A stretch of DNA of 14,400 bases from Bacilli bacterium (GTDB lineage: Bacteria > Bacillota > Bacilli > Tumebacillales > JAQBPP01), in contig JAQBPP010000362.1 of NCBI GenBank assembly GCA_028287455.1, positions 1-14,400 of the forward strand. Reading direction: 5' to 3'. The position numbers and the translations under genes were made by a program. Below, in pieces: positions 6,625-12,975 of the stretch (the stretch's first letter is position 1; each line of letters opens with the position of its first letter). The notes beneath the pieces are model-generated. The model did not search any database. It saw nothing but the letters and a program-made list of their open reading frames with translations, and was not told the origin of the DNA.

Positions 6625-7971
6625 CTATGGCAACACCCTCGATTGCTGTAACACCTTTTCGCCTTCTTTGTAGATGTCCCCTGCACCCATGGTAAGGAAG
6701 ATTTGCCGTTCACCTGTCAGGAATTCATCCTGCAGCCAGCGGGTCAAATCTGACTTGGGCACATAATCAACACGCGGATGGTGTTTTCGTGTTTCCACAA
6801 CCAGATCGTCAATATCAATCAACTGTTCCTTTTCTCGTTCGGAAGCGTAAATATCCGTTAAGACCACGCGATCAGCCGATTCGAATGCCTGGGCAAAATC
6901 GCACAACAGATTCTTCGTGCGGGAGTATGTATGGGGTTGAAAGATTGAAATGACTTCCGATTGCGGAAAATGCTCTTTGACGGCGCTAAGCGTCACACGA
7001 ATCTCAGTTGGATGATGCGCATAATCGTCGTACAGCAGGTGATGATTCAATTCTCCCTTATATTCCAGCCGGCGTTTCACGCCGCAATAACCGGCCACTG
7101 ATTGCTGAATGCTGTCAAATGGCACTCCATAAATTAATCCAACGCTGACTACTGCCAGCACGTTTTCGATGTTATGGTCTCCCATCAGCTGGGTTTTCAC
7201 AATCCCCAGCCGCTCGCCAAACGCGTAAACTTCAATCACTCCCGGCTCCAGTTTGACTCCCACAATATCATTCCCGGACTCCAAACCATAAGTGATTTTA
7301 CGGCAGGTGGATTCCAACGTGGCCGCGAGGTTATCGCCGCAAACAATCAGCACTCCGTCTGCGGGCAAAGTACTGGCCAACTGTTGAAATGCGTGGTACA
7401 CATCTTCCAGATCCTTGAAATAGTCAGGATGATCAAAATCCACGTTCGTTACAACCATTACGCGGCCTTCATATTCCAGAAAATGTCGTTTATATTCGCA
7501 GGCTTCGACCACCAACAAGGAACTCTGGCCAGATCGGTTATTACTGCCCAGCGACTCTATGTAAGAACCTACGACAATAGTCGGGTCCAGATTGGCTTGC
7601 ATTAGCAAGGTTCCAACTAATCCTGTGGTAGTCGTTTTGCCATGAGTTCCTGTGATGAGAATAGATTCATGTTCACGCGTAAGTTTACCGAGCAATTCAG
7701 GGTAGGAATACACGGGGATTCCTAGTTGCTTTGCCCGCCTGATCTCCGGGTGAGTTTCATTGTATGCAGCTGATGCGCAAACGAAATCAACCCCTTCGAC
7801 GTTCGCAGGGTCAAAAGGGGCTGCCTGCAGACCGACCTGTTCGAGCAATGAATCGGTAAAAAACGTATCAGAAACATCGCTCCCAGTGACGTGATGTCCC
7901 TTCGTTTTGTACACTTGTGCCAGTGATGACACGCCCGAACCTTTGATCCCAGTAAAGTGAATCTTCATCAT
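6625..7971 (-). CDS. murC: UDP-N-acetylmuramate--L-alanine ligase
   Basis: MurC adds L-alanine to UDP-N-acetylmuramate with ATP, the first peptide step of peptidoglycan precursor synthesis in the cytosol. The 448-residue protein has the N-terminal Rossmann segment HFTGIKGSGVSSLA (5-18), the ATP loop GTHGKTTTTG (108-117), EACEYKRHFL (156-165), NVDFDHPDYF (176-185), GDHNIEN (264-270), GVKRRLEY (297-304), DDYAHHPTEI (315-324), FQPHTYSRT (344-352) and MGAGDIYKEGEKVL near the end. EACEYKRHF and DHPDYF match Bacillus MurC closely and speak against Mpl, MurD, MurE or MurF. ATG 7971 has GGGGG 11 bases and TTGGA immediately upstream; an adjacent ATG at 7968 is equally possible. It lies 117 bases downstream of the M16 peptidase gene, separated by a nested inverted repeat, and is followed closely by the thioesterase. 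Confidence 0.95.
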   Translation of the reverse strand: MMKIHFTGIKGSGVSSLAQVYKTKGHHVTGSDVSDTFFTDSLLEQVGLQAAPFDPANVEGVDFVCASAAYNETHPEIRRAKQLGIPVYSYPELLGKLTREHESILITGTHGKTTTTGLVGTLLMQANLDPTIVVGSYIESLGSNNRSGQSSLLVVEACEYKRHFLEYEGRVMVVTNVDFDHPDYFKDLEDVYHAFQQLASTLPADGVLIVCGDNLAATLESTCRKITYGLESGNDIVGVKLEPGVIEVYAFGERLGIVKTQLMGDHNIENVLAVVSVGLIYGVPFDSIQQSVAGYCGVKRRLEYKGELNHHLLYDDYAHHPTEIRVTLSAVKEHFPQSEVISIFQPHTYSRTKNLLCDFAQAFESADRVVLTDIYASEREKEQLIDIDDLVVETRKHHPRVDYVPKSDLTRWLQDEFLTGERQIFLTMGAGDIYKEGEKVLQQSRVLP

Positions 7972-8013
7972 TCCAATTTGCCCCCAAATCCATTTCTCTC
8001 TCTCATCAACTAG

Positions 8014-8065
8014 TTTGCCCTTCCAGGTGAAATTTTACAACTGTAAAATTCGATAGCAGGGCAAA
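8014..8065. repeat. Nested inverted repeat between the M16 peptidase gene and murC
   Basis: The inner arms AATTTTACA and TGTAAAATT (8031-8050) are perfect 9-base partners around a 2-base centre. Outer arms TTTGCCCT (8014-8021) and AGGGCAAA (8058-8065) are perfect 8-base partners, separated from the inner stem by unpaired sides of 9 and 7 bases. Neither end carries a run of T, so it is a poor terminator. It could be an operator for a murC promoter or an mRNA processing/stability structure. A further 6-base dyad (CTGATT/AATCAG, 8072-8092) overlaps the upstream gene's stop codon. Confidence 0.6.
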
Positions 8066-8088
8066 TGGAAGCTGATTGTTGAATCAAA

Positions 8089-9384
8089 TCAGTTGCTAGA
8101 GTTAACCGGCCAGACGATAGAAACAGCTTGTGTGTCAGGCTGTAAATAAGAACGCAGTCGATCATTAACCTGACCAGGCGTCATCGCTTGCAAGGTAGGC
8201 AAGGTGTCCAGGTAGTCAATTCCCTTGAACCGATAGGACGGAATCTGACGCGCAACCAATTGCGGCGAATCAATGGCTTCCAAAAACTTGCCAATCAATT
8301 TTCGTCTGCCAATTTCAAACAGTTCCTCAGACAAGCCTTCCGCCTGGATCTGTTTGAGCCGCTCATTGATGGTGCTGATCAACCGGTCAGGCTCAGGCGA
8401 TTGTCCGCCAATAACGGAGAATGAGTAAGCAGGCGTCGCCTCGTACTCCCAGGAGAAGCCCCGATCGATCAGACCTGCATCATACAACTCATTAAACAGA
8501 TTCGCGCTTCTGGAAAACAAGGCGTCCAACGCGACAGCAGTCACCAGTTCCTTCTCTAATAAAGCTCTGCCCCGCAATGTCTCATTCGGCTCCTTGTAAC
8601 CGAACAACACGCGCGGGATCGACACAGACAAGCGGTTCTCCACCCGCCGCTTCGCTACAGTGGCTGGCTCTTGGGGATAGATGCGCCTAATCTCCTCTTG
8701 CGGATCAAACTGTTTTTTCTCTTGATTTCTCCGAACCTGATCCAGCACGACATCAGGATCGACAGGTCCGACAACTGTTAAAATCATATTGCTGGGATGG
8801 TAAAACGTACGGTAACAGGTGAGTAAAGTTTCCTTCGTGATTTTACTAATGCTTTCCACAGTTCCAGCAATGTCAATTTTGACTGGATGGTCATGGAACA
8901 AGCCCTGAAGCACACCAAAAAATGAGCGCCAATCCGGATTGTCATCATACATGCGGATCTCTTGTCCAATGATGCCCTTCTCTTTGTCCACATTCTCATC
9001 TGTTAGATAGGTTCGTTGAACGAAGTCGATTAATGTCTCAATATGTTCGGAAATATGCTCAGTAGCCGAAAATAAATAGGTGGTCATGTCGAATGTCGTA
9101 AAAGCGTTGGCAGACGCACCGTACCTGGCAAACCGTTGGAACACGTCTCCGTCTTCCTCTTCAAACATTTTATGTTCTAAAAAGTGGGCGATCCCATCCG
9201 GCACTACAGTAGGCTGCTGCTGCCCTGGAATGATAAACTCGCGATCAATGGAGCCATAATCGGTGGAGAATGTGGCAAAGACCTGGTTAAACTTGGGCTT
9301 CGGCATAATTGCCACACGAAGCCCGTTGGGCAGTGTTTCTTCCACCAGCGACTCGCCAATTTGGTCATAATCGTATTTTTTCAT
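8089..9384 (-). CDS. ymfH: M16-family zinc metallopeptidase, YmfH-like active subunit
   Basis: The 431-residue protein is a processing-peptidase-type (pitrilysin clan) enzyme. The inverted zinc motif HFLEH is at 67-71 (H67, E70, H71), and E142 in KEKGIIGQEI lies 71 residues later, the expected distance for the third zinc ligand. SANAFTTFDMTTYLFSA (91-107) is the usual strand after it, and the C-terminal half keeps the second, non-catalytic M16 fold. Start ATG 9384 has GAGGTGG 7 bases upstream. It follows the inactive partner gene by 22 bases; such pairs normally form a two-subunit chamber that cuts peptides. No signal peptide is seen, so it should act in the cytosol. The pair resembles Bacillus YmfF/YmfH in order and composition. 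Its substrate is not known from the sequence. Confidence 0.88.
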   Translation of the reverse strand: MKKYDYDQIGESLVEETLPNGLRVAIMPKPKFNQVFATFSTDYGSIDREFIIPGQQQPTVVPDGIAHFLEHKMFEEEDGDVFQRFARYGASANAFTTFDMTTYLFSATEHISEHIETLIDFVQRTYLTDENVDKEKGIIGQEIRMYDDNPDWRSFFGVLQGLFHDHPVKIDIAGTVESISKITKETLLTCYRTFYHPSNMILTVVGPVDPDVVLDQVRRNQEKKQFDPQEEIRRIYPQEPATVAKRRVENRLSVSIPRVLFGYKEPNETLRGRALLEKELVTAVALDALFSRSANLFNELYDAGLIDRGFSWEYEATPAYSFSVIGGQSPEPDRLISTINERLKQIQAEGLSEELFEIGRRKLIGKFLEAIDSPQLVARQIPSYRFKGIDYLDTLPTLQAMTPGQVNDRLRSYLQPDTQAVSIVWPVNSSN

Positions 9385-9406
9385 GAAGTAACCACCTCAC
9401 TTAATT

Positions 9407-10669
9407 CTAGTTTCGTAAAAAGTACACTGTATTTTCCTTAATTCGCTGTGCAATGTTTGTTACGTCCTCAAGCGTTACCTGGTTTACATCCTCAATCAGC
9501 GAATCCAACGTCCGGCCGCGCCCAGTCAATTTGCTGTTGATTTCAAGATCAATCACCGTATCCGGTGAATCATTGGCTGTTCGGTATTGATTAAGCAGCG
9601 ACTGTTTGGCGAAATGCATTTCTGTTTCACTAATTTCACCCTTGCGCATCGCTTCCAGCTGCTGATCGATAATCTGTTTGGCCTGATCGAAATTCTCGAC
9701 CTCGATGCCCGACTGAATGTACATCAAACCGGAAAAACCATCCAGTCTGCTGCGAACGTAATAGCACAGGGATGCTTTTTCCCGGACGTTGATAAATAAC
9801 TTGGAGGTGGCAGAGCCGCCCAATATCGCATTGTAAACCACTAACGCTGGATAATCCTCTTGTTCGTATGTGGTCGACGTCTGATAACCGATGTTTAACT
9901 TCCCTTGATTAATATCCTGCTTATCTACTACTTGCTTCACGTCGCCTTGCGCTGCAAATCGCTCCAATTGCGGGATGATTCTCGTTTGCGATCTGGCAGC
10001 TGGCAGCAGGTTCTGCCATGCAGAGAACACACTGTCTGGATCGACGTTTCCTACGATCATCACTTGCACCGGACAGTGGTTTTGCATGTTCAGGTATGTA
10101 TGGGCCAATGACTCTCCAGTTATCGCGCCGAGCTGCGGGGCTGTTCCTTGTCTGGACAGCGAGAAACGATACCCTTTACCCATCTCTTCCAAACAGCGTT
10201 CTGCCGCAAATGCCATTTTATCATCAAACAGCGACTCAATCCGTTTGCGGTGCTGCTCTTTTTCCTTGTTTACTTCCTCAGCGTTAAACGCCCCGCCAGT
10301 AAAATGGGGATGAAACAAGACATCACTAAGCAAAGAGACACTTTGTCCAAAGACATCTTCGTTTCCGCCCAGAAATTTTTCATTGACGACCTTGAGCGTG
10401 AACGACGGAAGTTGAACGCTTCCTTTTTTCCCTACCCCAAACGCCAGACTTGCACCGTACAACCGCGCCAATTCCTTCTGAATAGCGTCAGCGGTCGGGA
10501 ACCGTTCACTGCCGCGCATCATTACATAAGGAAGCAACGCATTTGCAGTATGTGTTTCTTCTTCAAGGGGAACCAGGAATTGTACACCAATGGTTGTAAT
10601 TTTAAACTGGTCTGTCGGAATCACCATCAGGTCAATTCCATTCAAATTGCGCACTTGTGGCGTGATCAT
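9407..10669 (-). CDS. ymfF: M16-family peptidase homologue lacking the zinc motif, YmfF-like partner subunit
   Basis: The 420-residue protein has the two-lobe M16 layout, but where HxxEH should be it reads ANALLPYVMMRGSERFPT (42-59), so it cannot bind catalytic zinc. The segment ELARLYGASLAFGVGKKGS (66-84) corresponds to the strand after the zinc motif in active members, and MIVGNVDPD is the standard interlobe motif. A late ASLCYYVRSRLDGFSGLMYI matches the substrate-binding R/Y region of inactive subunits. ATG 10669 is preceded by AGGTGA with good spacing. It is the first gene of the leftward operon, behind a strong promoter (10730-10758), and its active partner follows after 22 bases. The likely role is to shape the chamber and bind substrate. 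Confidence 0.85.
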   Translation of the reverse strand: MITPQVRNLNGIDLMVIPTDQFKITTIGVQFLVPLEEETHTANALLPYVMMRGSERFPTADAIQKELARLYGASLAFGVGKKGSVQLPSFTLKVVNEKFLGGNEDVFGQSVSLLSDVLFHPHFTGGAFNAEEVNKEKEQHRKRIESLFDDKMAFAAERCLEEMGKGYRFSLSRQGTAPQLGAITGESLAHTYLNMQNHCPVQVMIVGNVDPDSVFSAWQNLLPAARSQTRIIPQLERFAAQGDVKQVVDKQDINQGKLNIGYQTSTTYEQEDYPALVVYNAILGGSATSKLFINVREKASLCYYVRSRLDGFSGLMYIQSGIEVENFDQAKQIIDQQLEAMRKGEISETEMHFAKQSLLNQYRTANDSPDTVIDLEINSKLTGRGRTLDSLIEDVNQVTLEDVTNIAQRIKENTVYFLRN

Positions 10670-10717
10670 GCTTCACCTGTCCTTCCGGATGCCTCAATCC
10701 TCTAATTTCACAAAAAC

Positions 10718-10749
10718 GTGTACCGTTTATCCATATGCAAAAAGTACAC
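10718..10749. promoter_or_regulatory. Dyad spanning the ymfF promoter -10 region, candidate operator
   Basis: GTGTAC (10718-10723) and its reverse complement GTACAC (10744-10749) are separated by 20 bases and centred on the -10 hexamer. A dimeric repressor there would block the promoter. Six-base arms of this kind can occur by chance, so this is only a candidate. Confidence 0.3.
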
Positions 10750-10758
10750 TTCTGTCAA
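10730..10758 (-). promoter_or_regulatory. Sigma-A promoter of the ymfF-ymfH operon
   Basis: Leftward, a perfect TTGACA (10758-10753) is followed after exactly 17 bases by TATGGA (10735-10730). Transcription would start near 10722, leaving a leader of about 50 bases before ATG 10669. This is the best-matched promoter in the window. Confidence 0.7.
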
Positions 10759-10783
10759 CATATATTTCCCCTACTGCGGTGTG

Positions 10784-10832
10784 TTCAAAAAGCGGCAAAC
10801 AATCCGCCGTGAAGTTCTTGCCACTTTTTGAA
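10784..10832. repeat. Inverted repeat with A/T-flanked arms: bidirectional terminator or dispersed palindromic element
   Basis: TTCAAAAAG-C-GGCAA (10784-10798) pairs with TTGCC-A-CTTTTTGAA (10818-10832): 14 paired bases with one mismatch and a 19-base loop. The core stem has A5 before it and T5 after it on both strands, which is terminator architecture. The mismatch is a G-U pair only in leftward RNA. It lies between the zinc-finger gene and the ymfF promoter and would insulate the operon. Long palindromes with TTCAAAAAG ends may also be multicopy elements in related genomes. Confidence 0.6.
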
Positions 10833-10869
10833 TAACCTCTACTAGTATCTGCCTAAGAAGATGAGAAAA

Positions 10870-10940
10870 ACCAACAATAAAGGGGGAATCTTGCAAGCGC
10901 TTAGTTACAGCTCAAAAAAGCACTCGCAGCAGAATCCCCC
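10870..10940 (-). terminator. Long terminator-like hairpin downstream of the zinc-finger gene
   Basis: In leftward RNA, GGGGGATTCT (10940-10931) pairs with AGATTCCCCC at the far side with one U-U mismatch. After a 2-base bulge, GCGAGTGCTT pairs with AAGCGCTTGC over 10 bases using two G-U pairs. The stem totals about 20 pairs around a 15-base loop, followed by TTTATTGTTGGTTTTT. On the other strand the G-U pairs become A-C mismatches, so the leftward RNA is the likely functional one. It starts 67 bases after the zinc-finger stop codon. Confidence 0.6.
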
Positions 10941-11006
10941 ATATTTTCCACGTCGCAATGAATAACACATAACTTTCTGACAGTTCGCGATTTGCAGATT
11001 GAAGCA

Positions 11007-11246
11007 TCAACCTCGCTTGACTTGACTTCTTCCAGCTGCTTGAGCCACATCGAAATCCAGTTTCGTCACTACGGCGCTCTCGCGTATCCAACTCTGTACA
11101 TCGCGATTCATCGCCGGAAATACGTACTTGGGTGTTCCATAAAGATTCAAGCACTGTTTTTTAGACATCGAGTGACGAGACTTACAGTGGTAATTAGTCA
11201 AGATTTCCATTAGCTCTCCGCAAGCAGGACATTGAAACATAGTCAC
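11007..11246 (-). CDS. Small Ros/MucR-like zinc-finger protein
   Basis: A 79-residue basic protein carries one zinc finger at its N-terminus: CPAC (6-9), then ten residues, H20, four residues, H25 (C-x2-C-x10-H-x4-H). It continues SMSKKQCLNLYGTPKYV, which resembles the 'H(S/G)M(T/S)xxEYxxxxGxP' tail of Ros/MucR DNA-binding domains. Those proteins bind AT-rich promoter DNA. The match is by motif only and the finger is slightly longer than in Ros. The region after residue 60 is short and unremarkable. GTG 11246 is 5 bases after AGGAGG; an ATG at 11240 (11 bases) could also serve, making the protein two residues shorter. It stands alone between two terminators, with no confident promoter found in 11258-11390. 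The product could be a transcription factor or a small nucleic-acid-binding protein of mobile-element origin. Confidence 0.65.
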   Translation of the reverse strand: MTMFQCPACGELMEILTNYHCKSRHSMSKKQCLNLYGTPKYVFPAMNRDVQSWIRESAVVTKLDFDVAQAAGRSQVKRG

Positions 11247-11389
11247 ACATTCCTCCTAATGGGCTGCTTCGTCCAAATAAGGGTGGTGCAAGTTCCAGAA
11301 TAACGCAGGCTATGAGATTGTACTTTCACTGTACTTCAAGATTTATGTGCTTACAAGTGGATGTAGTCCCCACTTTTATTGATATTTCG

Positions 11390-11418
11390 TAAACACAAAG
11401 AGCAGGCTAGGCCTGCTC
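11390..11418 (-). terminator. Terminator overlapping the stop codon of the 73-residue gene
   Basis: Leftward, GAGCAGGC and GCCTGCTC are perfect 8-base arms around the 3-base loop CTA, followed by TTTGTGTTT. The 5' arm encodes the last residues (Glu-Gln-Ala) and the stop TAG straddles the loop and the 3' arm. The T tract is interrupted, so efficiency is uncertain, but the hairpin is very stable. The remaining 11258-11389 holds only a weak 6-base hairpin and a short TGTACTT direct repeat. Confidence 0.7.
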
Positions 11419-11628
11419 AAATACTTGCAATATTCTTTGCAGTTCAGTGGGTTCTTCGTTTGCAAAATGTTTTTTGGCCCAAGCCATCATCTCGCTTTTG
11501 GTAAAGAAATCGTAAGTCGTCTCACCAAATGTGGAAGAAAGTTCAGATACTACGATGTGTTTCCCGTTGATTAATATGTTCATTTGGTTCCAATTATCAT
11601 GCTTGTAAACTTGCAACTGCCGTTTCAA
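11407..11628 (-). CDS. Small conserved-looking protein of unknown function (73 residues)
   Basis: From TTG 11628 the protein is 73 residues: KRQLQVYKHDNW at the start, MNILINGKHIVVSELS in the middle, then TTYDFFTKSEMMAWAKKHF and a C-terminal amphipathic helix (PTELQRILQVFEQA). It reads as a compact alpha/beta protein with no signal or membrane segment. I chose TTG 11628 because AGGTGG lies 4 bases upstream. TTG 11661 is too near the predicted transcription start (about 11665) and has no site. I recall similar short proteins in other Bacilli but cannot name a family. It has its own promoter candidate (11672-11701) and its own terminator, yet no terminator separates it from the DUF1501 gene upstream, so read-through is likely too. 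Confidence 0.6.
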   Translation of the reverse strand: MKRQLQVYKHDNWNQMNILINGKHIVVSELSSTFGETTYDFFTKSEMMAWAKKHFANEEPTELQRILQVFEQA

Positions 11629-11671
11629 TCTGCCACCTGCTTTCCCTCTGTGCCCAAACAACTATGGCTCG

Positions 11672-11701
11672 ATTGTAACCGAAAGCAGTTGGGTTAGGCA
11701 A
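11672..11701 (-). promoter_or_regulatory. Putative sigma-A promoter of the 73-residue gene
   Basis: Leftward, TTGCCT (11701-11696) and TACAAT (11677-11672) are 18 bases apart, with 4 and 5 matches to the consensus. The start would be near 11665, giving a leader of about 37 bases to TTG 11628. It sits within the 55 bases after the DUF1501 stop codon. Confidence 0.45.
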
Positions 11702-11716
11702 ACTTCCGAGTGACTT

Positions 11717-12964
11717 CTACATGATAAAAGGAAGGGTCTCAAAGCTGCTGCCCAAAACGGACGACGAATCCCCGCCGATCCATTGATCGATGACCGTGGC
11801 ATAAACGCTGCGGAAATCAATCTGATACTTCAAATCTCCGTTATCCAGTTGTGTAAGGCTTGGCGCTTCCCCGTAAAGGCCGCCTTTTACACGGCCCCCA
11901 ATCACGAACATCGGGGCTGCCGTACCATGATCCGTCCCGCCGCTGCCATTTTCCTTCACTCGCCTGCCAAACTCGGACCAGCACACGATTACCACTCGAT
12001 CTTGCAAGTTTGCTGCCGTCAGATCCTGATAAAAAGCGGCCAAACTGTTGCCGAGATCAGCAAGCGTTTGTTGATGTGCCGTTTTTTCATTCGCATGGTC
12101 GTCGAAGCCGCCCAGTGAGGTATAGAAGATTTGGCTGTTTGAGCCTCCCAACATCATCTTGGAGACCATTTGCAGCTGGCTGCTGAAATTCGACTTCGGA
12201 TAAGTCACTCCTGTCAATTTCACTTGGTTATTCAACTGCTGGAGCGCATCGACTGCATCCCATGTGCTTTGGCCCTTGGCACGGACAAACGCCAAATCCT
12301 TTGCTTGAATCGCAGGATTATACATCGCGTTGTACGCTTTAAAAAAGGCATCGTTCTCCGTAAATGACTTGCCCAATTTCCCGCCAATCTGGAATTTAAA
12401 TGAATCAATCGATTGAATGGCTGGTACTTGTGCGGTGCGCCCGATTAGTGCTTTTGGCAATGTGCCGCCTATCGACACTGCGCGCAGCGGATTCGTGCTG
12501 AAGTGCGCAGTCTGATCAAGGTAATCCCCCAGCCAGCCGGTATTTTTAAATTTATTGGCATCCGCTGTCCACCAAATATCCATTGAACGAAAATGAGAGT
12601 GGTCTGGATTCGGATAACCGGCCCCTTCAATAATCGCCAAATTCCCTTGGTCATAAAGCTGCTTAAATCCCTGCAGCGCCGGATGGAAGCCAAGCTGATC
12701 GTTTATCGGAAGCGCTTGCGATTGCGGGATAGCCAAATTGGGCCGTGAATCATAATAAACACCGCTGCTGTATGGAACCACTGTATTAAGACCATCATTT
12801 CCACCGAACAATTGCACGACTACCAGCGTGCGATCCTTGATGACCGGCTGTGCGGCGGCCTTAAGATGTTTCGACTCCAGCAGTGCGTAAGGTCCGGCAA
12901 TTCCAAGCACCGCCAGCGCCCCCGCTCCCCGGATGACAAACTGTCTTCTCGTAAGTTTCATCAC
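11717..12964 (-). CDS. DUF1501-family protein with a twin-arginine (Tat) signal
   Basis: The 415-residue protein begins LTRRQFVIRGAGALAVLGIAG (4-24), a textbook Tat signal (twin Arg 6-7, Phe 9, short hydrophobic stretch), so it should be exported folded. The mature part has FGGNDGLNTVVPY (53-65), DHSHFRSMDIW (121-131), GGFDDH (285-290), SEFGRR (330-335) and GGTDHG (342-347). The D/H-rich motifs and their order are those of DUF1501 (PF07394), thought to share the alkaline phosphatase/sulfatase fold. Tat export suits a protein that needs a cofactor such as metal before secretion. No enzyme activity is established for the family. GTG 12964 is 7 bases after AGGAGG; ATG 12961 is possible. That site overlaps the stop of the DUF1800 gene, so the two are co-translated neighbours. 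Confidence 0.9.
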   Translation of the reverse strand: MMKLTRRQFVIRGAGALAVLGIAGPYALLESKHLKAAAQPVIKDRTLVVVQLFGGNDGLNTVVPYSSGVYYDSRPNLAIPQSQALPINDQLGFHPALQGFKQLYDQGNLAIIEGAGYPNPDHSHFRSMDIWWTADANKFKNTGWLGDYLDQTAHFSTNPLRAVSIGGTLPKALIGRTAQVPAIQSIDSFKFQIGGKLGKSFTENDAFFKAYNAMYNPAIQAKDLAFVRAKGQSTWDAVDALQQLNNQVKLTGVTYPKSNFSSQLQMVSKMMLGGSNSQIFYTSLGGFDDHANEKTAHQQTLADLGNSLAAFYQDLTAANLQDRVVIVCWSEFGRRVKENGSGGTDHGTAAPMFVIGGRVKGGLYGEAPSLTQLDNGDLKYQIDFRSVYATVIDQWIGGDSSSVLGSSFETLPFIM

Positions 12965-12975
12965 AGTGACGCCTC

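Noticed and set aside
8089..10669. M16 pair as the processing peptidases of a RiPP/bacteriocin cluster (AlbE/AlbF- or PqqF-like)
   Set aside because: There is no radical SAM enzyme, precursor peptide, transporter or immunity gene nearby; the pair fits the common YmfF/YmfH type.
10912..11154. An open leftward frame of 80 codons overlapping the zinc-finger gene
   Set aside because: It lies in another frame of the same DNA, has no ribosome binding site, runs into the long hairpin and reads as low-quality sequence; the zinc-finger frame has AGGAGG and recognisable motifs.
11319..11336. Direct repeat TGTACTT twice, 11 bases apart, upstream of the zinc-finger gene
   Set aside because: It is short, with no promoter elements placed sensibly around it; probably chance.
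11355..11376. Small hairpin AAGTGG/CCACTT followed by TTTTATT on the top strand
   Set aside because: The stem is only 6 bases with a 9-base loop and no rightward gene precedes it.
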